A stretch of DNA of 60,007 bases from assembly GCA_027064095.1 (NCBI GenBank), contig JAMOQI010000020.1:1-60007 (forward strand), given 5' to 3'. Numbering within the stretch: the stretch's first letter is position 1; each line of letters opens with the position of its first letter. Positions 46,021 through 54,421 of the stretch are shown in pieces. The position numbers were made by a program, and so were the translations under genes. Source of the stretch: Bacteroidales bacterium. Its GTDB lineage: Bacteria > Bacteroidota > Bacteroidia > Bacteroidales > UBA1556. Below the pieces are notes generated by a model. It saw only the letters and a program-made list of their open reading frames with translations, had not been told where the DNA came from and did not search any database.

Positions 46021-46566
46021 TTGAAGCGCAGTGACGAAGAACTCAGGGTCCTTTGTATAAAAGGAGATGGGAATGCTCAAAATGAGCTTTATCGTCGGTA
46101 TGCTCCAAAGTTTTGGGGTATATGTCTTAGATATGCTAAAAATAGAATGTCTGCTGAGGATATTTTACAAGAGGGATTTATTCGAATATTTACTTATTTG
46201 GATCGTTTTGAAAATAAAGGTTCTTTTGAAGGCTGGATGCGTAGAACAATGGTCAATACTGCTATTAATTATTATAAGAAAAATCTCAGTACCGCTAGAG
46301 AGGCTGAGTATCATGAATATATGAGTGAGAAAAGTAACGATGCTGATGCTCTTTCTTCACTCTCATATCAAGAACTGCTTAACCTTGTTCAGAAAATGCC
46401 TAATGGCTACAGAACTGTTTTTAACCTTTATATTATTGAAGGATATAGTCATAGGGATATCGCAGATAGTTTAAATATTTCAGAAAATACGTCTAAATCG
46501 CAATTGTCGAGGGCTAGGGCCTATTTACAAATGCAAATTAGGAAAATATATGGAGAGGAGAGATAA
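46021..46566 (+). CDS. ECF (sigma-70 family) sigma factor
   Basis: A 181-residue ECF sigma factor. Region 2 (about 20-90) has NELYRRYAPKFWGICLRYAKN, SAEDILQEGFIRIF and FEGWMRRTMVN. Region 4 (about 120-178) has MPNGYRTVFNLYIIEGYSHRDIADSLNISENTSKSQLSRAR, the -35-binding helix-turn-helix. The start is TTG, marked by GAGGAG seven bases upstream. Its stop overlaps the next ATG (TAATG), so translation is coupled to the barrel-bearing anti-sigma-like protein, the presumed regulator. Target genes are unknown. Confidence 0.93.
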   Translation: MKRSDEELRVLCIKGDGNAQNELYRRYAPKFWGICLRYAKNRMSAEDILQEGFIRIFTYLDRFENKGSFEGWMRRTMVNTAINYYKKNLSTAREAEYHEYMSEKSNDADALSSLSYQELLNLVQKMPNGYRTVFNLYIIEGYSHRDIADSLNISENTSKSQLSRARAYLQMQIRKIYGEER

Positions 46567-48128
46567 TGAGTAATAATAACGAATGGGATAATATAATTAA
46601 GGAGAAATTGGGTGCTTTTGAAGAGGCTCCCCCTACTTATATGTGGGATAAAATAGCTAGTGGTATTCCTGCTAATACTGTTAAGATTGCTTTTTATAGA
46701 ACAAAAGTATTTAAAGTTACTAGTATTGCTGCCAGTATTATTTTGTTATTGGGTTTTATGTGGTTTTTGACGGATAAGGAAAGTATTTATAATTACAGAG
46801 ATAACAACCTTTCTACTAGTAACAAATTACTTAATGTTGATAAAAATGAAATCGTTTCATTTAAAGAAAAAAATATAAAAAATTCTACTTCGAATCGAAA
46901 AATAACTTATAAAAAGACTAAACAGAAACAGGCGCTCGTAGCTAATAATATTTCTAAATCAAACAAAGAAATAAGTTCTAAAACAATTAGAATAAGCTCT
47001 TCTAATAGTGATATCGCTCACCAAAATAAAGGCGCTATCAAAAAACATCAAAATAGAGCATTAAATAGTTATAGTCAAGAGGTTGCTAATAATAGTAGTA
47101 ATGTTAAACAAGATGAAAAGAAGATTCTTCCAAAAGTTATTGTTGAAACTAATGCCGTCGATATTGCAGATTCTAAGTCTATTTCTGAAAATGAAATTGG
47201 AATAAATAATTCTACCTCAGTGAGTACAGAGAATATAGCTGTTAGCTCTTCTGTTACATCTGAAGTTAATACTGATATTAGAGTGGAAACAAAAACTGAA
47301 ATTAATAACAGTATAAATGTTGTATCTAATACACAAAATCAAAGTAATATTGAAATTGATCACATAGAATCGAATGCTATTGGAGCTTCTCCTAAAGAAA
47401 TTCCAAACTCTGATTTTCATCCTAAAACAAGAACTTTTAATAGAATTGGATTTGGTGCTCATTACGGACTTGAATCTATTCAAATTAATGATAATAACAT
47501 ACTTTCTAACAATATTGATTTGAGTTTTAATTTTCAGAATTTAAACTTTATCATGCAGAGTGGTGTGGGAATTTCATATTCAAAAGATGTTAGAGGCTAT
47601 AATTTGGAATATATGCGTAACGACTATCTTACAACAGAAATGCGTTTCGATTCGGCAACTTTTGTTGTTGATTCTATTGGTAATGTTAATATTGTACCTG
47701 TTAACCCATATTATACTGATGTGTATGATTCAATTCACCATACTTATAATGCTACCTATAATGAGATTTATTATAGTTTAAGAATTCCTCTTATGATTGG
47801 ATATCAAAAAGATTTTAAACGGATAGGAATATTTGCAAAAGGCGGTGTTTTTTATAGCAGAGTTATTTATAGACAAAAAACAGCAATCTATGAGCCCGAT
47901 GAATCTTCTCGTATGATTAAGCTTAATTATTCCGGAAGCGCCAGGGTGTCGAACCAGATACAATACGTTTTATCAGCAGGATTAGCTTATAGGTTTAGTA
48001 GAAATATTCAATTTTCGGGAGAGCTTATGACTAAGTTTTATCAGAATTCACTTTATGATAATCCTGATTATGCTAAATTAAATCCATGGTCATTGGAAGG
48101 TAGAATAGGATTAGTTTATTTTTTATAA
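46566..48128 (+). CDS. Trans-envelope anti-sigma-like protein with outer-membrane barrel domain
   Basis: A 520-residue protein of four parts. Residues 1-50 are a cytoplasmic head (MSNNNEWDNIIKEKL, then EEAPPTYMWDKI) of the kind that binds ECF sigma factors. Residues 51-68 are one transmembrane helix. Residues about 70-290 are a Ser/Asn/Lys/Thr-rich, low-complexity linker with no fold. Residues about 295-520 alternate as in an outer-membrane beta-barrel (RIGFGAHYGLES, LAYRFSRNIQFSGEL) and end in an aromatic, GLVYFL. One chain could thus span both membranes, as described for the dual membrane-spanning anti-sigma (Dma) proteins of Bacteroides. It overlaps the sigma gene by one base and precedes a T9SS protein gene by 18. 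Confidence 0.78.
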   Translation: MSNNNEWDNIIKEKLGAFEEAPPTYMWDKIASGIPANTVKIAFYRTKVFKVTSIAASIILLLGFMWFLTDKESIYNYRDNNLSTSNKLLNVDKNEIVSFKEKNIKNSTSNRKITYKKTKQKQALVANNISKSNKEISSKTIRISSSNSDIAHQNKGAIKKHQNRALNSYSQEVANNSSNVKQDEKKILPKVIVETNAVDIADSKSISENEIGINNSTSVSTENIAVSSSVTSEVNTDIRVETKTEINNSINVVSNTQNQSNIEIDHIESNAIGASPKEIPNSDFHPKTRTFNRIGFGAHYGLESIQINDNNILSNNIDLSFNFQNLNFIMQSGVGISYSKDVRGYNLEYMRNDYLTTEMRFDSATFVVDSIGNVNIVPVNPYYTDVYDSIHHTYNATYNEIYYSLRIPLMIGYQKDFKRIGIFAKGGVFYSRVIYRQKTAIYEPDESSRMIKLNYSGSARVSNQIQYVLSAGLAYRFSRNIQFSGELMTKFYQNSLYDNPDYAKLNPWSLEGRIGLVYFL

Positions 48129-48146
48129 TTTAGAAAGAGAACTGAG

Positions 48147-49889
48147 ATGAAAATAAAAGAAACTATACTTATCATATTATCACTATTGACTACCAATGTT
48201 ATATTATCGCAAACAAGCAAATTGTGCACGGCACAATTTAGCTATAATGTTAATAACGAAGTGTCTCCATTAACATATCAATTTTTGGATAGTAGCTACA
48301 GTCAAAATACAATTGTGAAATGGGAATGGGATTTTGGAAATGGGCAAGTTTCGGCTAAGCAAAATCCGGAGCATCAATATTTAACAGAAGGTAATTATTT
48401 GGTGATGTTAAAAATCACGGATAATCAAGGTTGTAGTGATATTGCTGTGGATACAATTAGAATTTTAAAGAACATTCCACCCACTTGTAATGCTTATTTT
48501 ACTTTTGTGTTTGATACTGCGGGTCCAAATTATACTTATAGATTTTTTGACCATAGTATTCATACCAATGATAGTATTACATCATGGAGTTGGGATTTTG
48601 GAGATTTATCTCCAATATCGCATATTCAAAACCCTATTCATCAGTTTTCAAGTATTGGGACTTACCTTGTAACTCTTAATATACACACTGCAACAAATTG
48701 TAATTCAAGCTACTCTACAAGTATATATGTTACGAATGGAGGTGTAAATTGCGCAGCTAATTTCACTCAAATCATTGATACAAGTTCAAGTGTACCATAT
48801 ACTATGCTGTTTCATGATAATAGTTTTCATCTTAGCCCAATAACTTCATGGACATGGTTTTTTGATGATGGTGATAGTTCAAATTATCAGGATCCAACTC
48901 ATGTGTTTCCTTTTGCTGGAATTTATAATGTAAAGTTAAAAATACGAACTGCGAATTGTAGTGATGAAATTCAAATTCCTATTCAAGTTGGTAATCCACA
49001 GAAATATAATCTTTGGGGAAGGGTTTATGTGGGAAATTTAACTACCGATAAATGTATAGCATATCTATATAGAGACTATAAGAATAATTGTGTTAAACCA
49101 CTTGATACAGTACATCTTACTTCCGTAAATGATACTTTGGGAGTATATTATTTTTATCAAGTACCTGAAGGAGATTTAAAAGTACAGGTTGTGTTGCCTT
49201 CTAGTAGTCAGTTTGTTAATAATTATGCGCCAACTTATTACAACAGTTCATCACTGTGGCAATATTCTCAAAGTATTCCTCTTTATCAAGACTTGAGTAT
49301 GCAAAATGTAAATATGAAAAGCGTTTTATCGCAAGTAGGGACAGATTATATTGAAGGGAGTGTTGTTAATACATCAAATGGTCAGATAGAGGGAGTATTG
49401 ATTCTATTGAAAAATGGACAGAATGATATTATAGATTATACTTTTACCGATGTTAATGGAAAGTATTCTTTTAGCCAAATACCTCAAGGTCAATTTCAAA
49501 TATTTGGTGATTTAGCAGGCTTTTCTTCGAATCCCGCTAATGGTAATTTTACGTTAAATAATGATAGTATTTTTGGTGTTAATCTTATTATTGCAGCAAG
49601 TAGCATAAATACATATTTTGAATCTCAAATTAGTAATGAGGGAAAAAGTTTTTTCATATATCCTAATCCAGTAACTGATGGTAAATTATTTTACCATTTG
49701 AAAAATCAGGATATAAAAACGCGGGTTTCGTATAGAATATTTAATTCGATGGGGGTAATTGTAATGCAAGGAAAGTTAATTAACACAAATTATATCAACC
49801 TAAATGGGTTAGAGTCAGGGATTTACTTTATTAATATTTTAGATGACAAAGGTAATAGTTTTGGTGTTAAGAAGCTTATTATAAGATAG
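48147..49889 (+). CDS. PKD-repeat surface protein with T9SS type A sorting domain
   Basis: A 580-residue exported protein. The signal peptide (1-21) is followed by three PKD domains (about 25-110, 112-200, 202-290; WEWDFGNG, WSWDFGDL, WTWFFDDG). Then come a Cys-containing region, a carboxypeptidase-regulatory-like domain (about 410-475, with DVNGKYSFSQIPQG), and a C-terminal type A T9SS signal (about 500-580: FIYPNPVTDG, RIFNSMGVIV, GIYFINI). It is cleaved on export and lipid-anchored or released. It lies 18 bases after the anti-sigma-like gene and is probably under the same sigma factor, perhaps as its main product or the barrel's partner. Confidence 0.88.
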   Translation: MKIKETILIILSLLTTNVILSQTSKLCTAQFSYNVNNEVSPLTYQFLDSSYSQNTIVKWEWDFGNGQVSAKQNPEHQYLTEGNYLVMLKITDNQGCSDIAVDTIRILKNIPPTCNAYFTFVFDTAGPNYTYRFFDHSIHTNDSITSWSWDFGDLSPISHIQNPIHQFSSIGTYLVTLNIHTATNCNSSYSTSIYVTNGGVNCAANFTQIIDTSSSVPYTMLFHDNSFHLSPITSWTWFFDDGDSSNYQDPTHVFPFAGIYNVKLKIRTANCSDEIQIPIQVGNPQKYNLWGRVYVGNLTTDKCIAYLYRDYKNNCVKPLDTVHLTSVNDTLGVYYFYQVPEGDLKVQVVLPSSSQFVNNYAPTYYNSSSLWQYSQSIPLYQDLSMQNVNMKSVLSQVGTDYIEGSVVNTSNGQIEGVLILLKNGQNDIIDYTFTDVNGKYSFSQIPQGQFQIFGDLAGFSSNPANGNFTLNNDSIFGVNLIIAASSINTYFESQISNEGKSFFIYPNPVTDGKLFYHLKNQDIKTRVSYRIFNSMGVIVMQGKLINTNYINLNGLESGIYFINILDDKGNSFGVKKLIIR

Positions 49890-50107
49890 ATATATATACT
49901 GCCGTTGTTTGCTTACAATAATTTCCCCCGATTCTGGTCATTCACTTTTCCTTTAACCCGTATTATTACAAAAGCGATCAGATATTTTGCTTGAGAATTT
50001 TAAAGATTTTTTATATGCAACCTTTTAAATTATGCTATTGTCATTGTTTTAAATGTAGGTTATAATAAGATATTTTAGTTTGTTTCTTTTCTGTTTGTTT
50101 ATTAAAG

Positions 50108-50137
50108 AAGGGCTTTTTTAGGGAAAAGCCTTTTTTT
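50108..50137 (+). terminator. Intrinsic terminator
   Basis: Stem AAGGGCTTTT (50108-50117) / AAAAGCCTTT (50124-50133) with one G-U pair and a T-run. It probably ends the sigma/anti-sigma/PKD operon, about 220 bases after the last stop. Confidence 0.8.
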
Positions 50138-50188
50138 ATTTAGCTATTTCATTCATATATTTTCTCATTATTTTTGGCATAATTTATT

Positions 50189-50196
50189 TAATTTTG
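50189..50196 (+). promoter_or_regulatory. TAnnTTTG -7 box for the lipoprotein hydrolase gene
   Basis: TAATTTTG, 25 bases before the ATG at 50222. Confidence 0.6.
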
Positions 50197-50221
50197 GAAC
50201 CTAAATTTCAAAACGCAAGCT

Positions 50222-51520
50222 ATGATGGTAAATTATCATAAAGTAATTTTTGTTTTAGTGTTGATTCTATTTACTGTATCATGTACAGATAATAATGGTA
50301 ATTTAAAAAATTATAGAGAAAAAAGTAAAAAAGCTACTCAATTAAGTTCGAGGATTCAGAAAAGCAATCATTATACATATTATATTCCTAAAGATAGTAG
50401 TATTGAGGGTGTATTAATAATAATGGACCCACATGGTAAGCCAAATTTAGTTTTGGACTCACTACATTCATTCTCTGATCAAAATCATCTTGCATTATTA
50501 GGTTTAAAAGAAATAGAAAATGGAATCTCCAATTATAATTCTATAATAAAAAGAGATTTACAGCACTTTCTTTCCTTAAACAACTTGCATAATATGAAGA
50601 TTTATTTGTTAGGATTTTCCGGTGCTGCTCGTATGGCGTTAATTTATAGTCAAAGAAACAGAATTAATGGGTTGATAGTTTGTGGTGCAGGCTTACATAG
50701 GCAAACTTCCCTTCCATTTCCTACAGTAATGATATCCGGACTTAGTGATTTTAACTTTATAGAGCAATATTATACTTCTGATAGCCCAAGAACTTTCAAT
50801 AGAAATTCTATTGCCATTCATTTTAAAGGGAAACACCAATGGCCACCAATATACGTATTAGATGATGCTATTCAATTTATTATAAATCGAAATTCGGGTA
50901 AAGGCTCTTCTAATAGTAGATATTATGAAGACTTATCTAAAAAATACTATTCCGAAAAAGAGTATTTTTTAAGTTTTAAATCTATGGAAGTTGCTTATAA
51001 ATTATGTAGTGTAGAAGACATAAAAACGATGCGTAAAAAGTTAGTTTCACTAAGTAATGATACAAAAGTTAAATTATACTTCCAAAGGCAGAATAAGTAT
51101 TTAAGCGAGGAACAGAAAAGATATCAGATGCTATCAGAATCACTGGAAGTGCAAGATTTAAAATGGTGGAATAATCAGATTAATTATATCATTGACAAAA
51201 GTAATTCAAATAAAAATGAGCTTGCAGCCCAAAGTTATTCCCGTACATTAGCATATTTGGGTATTTTAATGTATTCAAGATTAAATGCTGTTTCTGCAGG
51301 AAGAGGACATTATGATTTATTCCCAAAATATTTGAGTATATATGAAAAATTAGAACCAGATAATCCAGATTTGTATTTCTTTAAAGGTATATATGCTTAC
51401 ACGCAAGGCAGGCAGGATGAATCTAAACAGTATTTAAAAAAATCACTACAACTTGGCTTTACCGATAAAGCTAAAATGAATAAATATTTTTCTCAGGATT
51501 TTCTTTACGGTATTTTATAG
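50222..51520 (+). CDS. Lipoprotein with alpha/beta hydrolase and helical TPR-like regions
   Basis: A 432-residue lipoprotein (hydrophobic N-terminus, lipobox TVSC, Cys at about 21). Residues about 45-220 look like an alpha/beta hydrolase: YYIPKDSSIEGVLIIMDPHG as the oxyanion strand and LLGFSGAARMAL as the nucleophile elbow with Ser, then a His in HFKGKHQWPP. Residues about 235-432 are all-helical, with TPR-like ends (YFFKGIYAYTQGRQDESKQYL). It could be a tethered esterase with a binding arm. It ends ten bases before recO and may be cotranscribed with it. Substrate unknown. Confidence 0.7.
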   Translation: MMVNYHKVIFVLVLILFTVSCTDNNGNLKNYREKSKKATQLSSRIQKSNHYTYYIPKDSSIEGVLIIMDPHGKPNLVLDSLHSFSDQNHLALLGLKEIENGISNYNSIIKRDLQHFLSLNNLHNMKIYLLGFSGAARMALIYSQRNRINGLIVCGAGLHRQTSLPFPTVMISGLSDFNFIEQYYTSDSPRTFNRNSIAIHFKGKHQWPPIYVLDDAIQFIINRNSGKGSSNSRYYEDLSKKYYSEKEYFLSFKSMEVAYKLCSVEDIKTMRKKLVSLSNDTKVKLYFQRQNKYLSEEQKRYQMLSESLEVQDLKWWNNQINYIIDKSNSNKNELAAQSYSRTLAYLGILMYSRLNAVSAGRGHYDLFPKYLSIYEKLEPDNPDLYFFKGIYAYTQGRQDESKQYLKKSLQLGFTDKAKMNKYFSQDFLYGIL

Positions 51521-51530
51521 CTTTTAGATT

Positions 51531-52256
51531 GTGAATATAAAAACTTCTGCAATAGTATTAAAGACATACAAATATTCCGAAACGAGTATCATTGCTAAAA
51601 TGTACACTCAGGAGATGGGATTAATGTCATTTATTATTCATGGTGTACGTAAAAAAAAGAGTAAGACCGCTGCTTCTTTATTTCAAGTATTACAAATCCT
51701 TAATTTAGAAATAAATTATAAAGAACGCTCTAATCTTCAGTCTATTAAAGAAGTTAATATTGCTGAGGGAATGCATGATATTCATTCAAATATTATTAAG
51801 TCATCATTGGCTTTTTTTATTGCTGAAATGGTTTTTAAGGGTGTAAAAGAGGAGGAGGCTAATGAGTCGCTATTTCAATATATCGCTTTTAGTATCAAGT
51901 TTCTAAATGCGGTAGAACAGGATAAAGTTGCGAACTTTCATATTGTCTTTCTTTTAGGTTTAAGTCGTTTTCTTGGCTTTTATCCTAATAATAATTATAA
52001 TTCTGATAATATTTATTTTATTCCGGAATTTGGAGAGTTTGATTGTTATGCTAAGGGAAATATGTTCTTTTCGAAAGAGAATAGTCAATTATTTCATAAT
52101 TTGTTAAACTCAAATTATAGCACTATGCATGAATTGAAAATAAATGCAGAAAGTAGAAAGTATTTATTAAATTCTTTAGTAGAATATTTTCAATATCATA
52201 TTCCTGAGATAGGAGAAATACAAAGTCTGGAAGTGCTGGAAACGGTTTTTTCTTAA
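51531..52256 (+). CDS. recO: DNA repair protein RecO
   Basis: A 241-residue RecO. The N-terminal OB fold begins NIKTSAIVLKTYKYSETSIIAKMYT and has FIIHGVRKKKSKT. A helical domain follows. The start is a GTG at 51531; no better start fits the conserved N-terminus. RecO anneals ssDNA and, with RecR and RecF, loads RecA on SSB-coated DNA. The usual zinc-finger Cys pattern is not evident, as in some Bacteroidota forms. It lies ten bases after the lipoprotein gene. Confidence 0.88.
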   Translation: MNIKTSAIVLKTYKYSETSIIAKMYTQEMGLMSFIIHGVRKKKSKTAASLFQVLQILNLEINYKERSNLQSIKEVNIAEGMHDIHSNIIKSSLAFFIAEMVFKGVKEEEANESLFQYIAFSIKFLNAVEQDKVANFHIVFLLGLSRFLGFYPNNNYNSDNIYFIPEFGEFDCYAKGNMFFSKENSQLFHNLLNSNYSTMHELKINAESRKYLLNSLVEYFQYHIPEIGEIQSLEVLETVFS

Positions 52257-52578
52257 CTTGATGTGTTTATTTATTTGATAAATCAATTATCAATATGTGA
52301 ATAATGCGGCGGAAATCACATTAGTCTATAAAAGTAGGAAAGGCTCTCATTTGGGGATGAAAGCCTACCTGGGTGGTTATAAATGTTTGGGAAGTAAAGG
52401 TTTTAACAATCATTTAAATCTAATTGTTGCTGTATAGACCTGAGCATGGTGTTTTGGTTGTCTATTTATTAAATGTTTTTTAATAAAGTGGACATATAAT
52501 ATTTTATAAAGAAAAAGTATTTAGTGAAATTAAATTATGAAAATAGTTATTAAACGATAGAATATTGTAATTTGACGA
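52257..52578. other. Gap between convergent recO and ygiQ
   Basis: About 322 bases. Holds a structured G+C-richer patch (hairpin at 52334-52368) in otherwise A+T-rich DNA. No gene seen. Confidence 0.5.
52334..52368. promoter_or_regulatory. Bulged hairpin between recO and ygiQ
   Basis: GTAGG (52334-52338) pairs with CCTAC (52364-52368), and CTCTCAT (52344-52350) with ATGAAAG (52357-52363, one mismatch), with a TTGGGG loop and an AAAGG bulge. On the minus strand TTTT follows, so it may be a weak ygiQ terminator, or an RNA element. Confidence 0.45.
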
Positions 52579-54414
52579 TTAATAAAATTCTTTTATCCAT
52601 TCTTTCTTTCCTATTTTTATTAAAGATGATTTTATATAAGACATATTCTCTTTTTTATACCAAAAAAAGAATTTTTTTTGTTTTAGTTTTTCCTTGGGAT
52701 TTTTCTCAATAAAAACTGGTTTTAGTGAATATGGATGGAGCCCGGAATAAAAAATCACTGCAGCTACAGTCATAGGTGTTGGTGTTAGGTCTTGTACTTG
52801 CTCTAATCTAAAACCTAATTTTTTAGTTCTTAGTGCTAAGTCAGCCATATCTTCAATACTACTTCCCGGGTGTGAAGAAATAAAATATGGAATCACTTCT
52901 TGATTTAAACCCATTTTTTTAGAGCTGGATTCAAATTCTTTTTTAAACTTATAGAATAATGAAAATGAAGGCTTTCTCATTATCTTCAATACTTTATCTG
53001 ATGTATGTTCTGGTGCCACTTTCAATCTTCCGCTTACATGTTTTTTAGCTAATAATTCAATATATTTTTTAGCGCTAATTCTATCTTCTTTCGACAAAGA
53101 ATCGTCAACGAGTAAATCGTATCTGATGCCACTACCAACAAAAGCTTTTTTTATTTCAGGTTTAGAATTAACTTTTTCATATACTTGCCTTAGTTTATCA
53201 TGATTTATGTCTAGGTTATTACAAATATTTGGAAAGATACAACTAGGCCGATTGCAGTTAACACATTCCTCTATGTTTTTGCCTTTCATTTGATACATAT
53301 TTGCTGAAGGTCCTCCCAAGTCGCTTAAATAGCCTTTAAAATCCGGATGTTTAGTGAGTTTGTCAACTTCGTTAAGTATGGAATCTTGTGATCTGCTGGC
53401 AACAAATTTACCCTGATGAGCGGAAATTGTACAGAATGCACATCCACCAAAACATCCTCTATGCAGATTAACAGAAAACTTAATCATCTCATATGCAGGT
53501 ATATCACCTCTTCCTTTATATTTGGGATGAGGTTGATACGTATATGGTAAGTCAAAACTTGCATCAATTTGTTTTTCTGTCATTGTAGGATATGGCGGTA
53601 ATATTACCACTGCCTTTCCATTGCAATATTGTATTAATGTTTTGGCTTTTATTTTATTAGATTCTCTTTCTATATGTTTAAAGTTTGAGGCAAAAGCCTT
53701 TTTATCCTTTAGGCATTTATCATGTGAGTGTAAATCTATATATTCATTTTTATTTCTAATCTTGGCAACTTCATTTTCCGATGCCATAAATGCAGTTTGT
53801 TTAATATTATGCAATGAAGAAAAAGGAACCCCTTTCTTTAGCAATTTTAATATATCCATAATCGGTTGTTCAGCCATGCCATAAATAAGCAAGTCAGCTT
53901 TGCTATCAATCAATATGGAAGGTTTTAGAGAGTCTTCCCAATAGTCATAATGCGAAAGGCGACGTAGAGAAGCTTCTATTCCTCCTAGTATTATAGGAGT
54001 ATCAGGGTATAATTTTTTAAGAATATTAGAATATGTAATTGTTGCATAGTCAGGTCTAAAGCCTGCTTTGTTTCCGGGAGTATAAGCATCATTAGATCTA
54101 ATTCGTTTATTGGCAGTATAGTGATTTACCATGGAATCCATATTTCCTGCAGTAACTCCAAAAAAGTATTTTGGTTCTCCAAATTTTTTAAAATCTCTTA
54201 GGTCATCCTTCCAGTTAGGCTGAGGTACAATAGCTATCTTAAAACCCTCTCTTTCTATTATGCGTCCTATAACAGCTGCTCCAAATGAAGGGTGATCCAC
54301 ATAAGCGTCTCCTGTGAATAGAACAACATCCATTGTAGACCAATCTCGTAATTTGGCATCTTTAACTGTTATTGGAAGCCAATCTTGAAGCTTATATTGT
54401 CTAACTGTTTTCAT
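52579..54414 (-). CDS. YgiQ family radical SAM protein
   Basis: A 611-residue YgiQ protein. The radical SAM cluster motif is GCFGGCAFCTI (Cys-x3-Cys-x2-Cys). The N-terminal half is a cobalamin-domain-like region (FTGDAYVDHPSFGAAVIGR), and a further Cys set ECVNCNRPSCIFPNIC may hold a second metal site. The family reaction is unknown. The frame extends to a TTG at 54435 inside radA, but the ATG at 54414 matches the usual start. It follows the radA stop by seven bases, so the two are cotranscribed. Confidence 0.92.
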   Translation of the reverse strand: MKTVRQYKLQDWLPITVKDAKLRDWSTMDVVLFTGDAYVDHPSFGAAVIGRIIEREGFKIAIVPQPNWKDDLRDFKKFGEPKYFFGVTAGNMDSMVNHYTANKRIRSNDAYTPGNKAGFRPDYATITYSNILKKLYPDTPIILGGIEASLRRLSHYDYWEDSLKPSILIDSKADLLIYGMAEQPIMDILKLLKKGVPFSSLHNIKQTAFMASENEVAKIRNKNEYIDLHSHDKCLKDKKAFASNFKHIERESNKIKAKTLIQYCNGKAVVILPPYPTMTEKQIDASFDLPYTYQPHPKYKGRGDIPAYEMIKFSVNLHRGCFGGCAFCTISAHQGKFVASRSQDSILNEVDKLTKHPDFKGYLSDLGGPSANMYQMKGKNIEECVNCNRPSCIFPNICNNLDINHDKLRQVYEKVNSKPEIKKAFVGSGIRYDLLVDDSLSKEDRISAKKYIELLAKKHVSGRLKVAPEHTSDKVLKIMRKPSFSLFYKFKKEFESSSKKMGLNQEVIPYFISSHPGSSIEDMADLALRTKKLGFRLEQVQDLTPTPMTVAAVIFYSGLHPYSLKPVFIEKNPKEKLKQKKFFFWYKKENMSYIKSSLIKIGKKEWIKEFY

Positions 54415-54421
54415 TTTATAA

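Larger units (their letters stand above)
49890..50221. other. Gap after the T9SS type A gene
   Basis: About 332 bases. TTTAACCCGTATTATTACAA at about 49953-49972 resembles the left arm of the dispersed repeat at 30237. A terminator lies at 50108-50137, and the next promoter box at 50189-50196. No gene seen. Confidence 0.5.
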
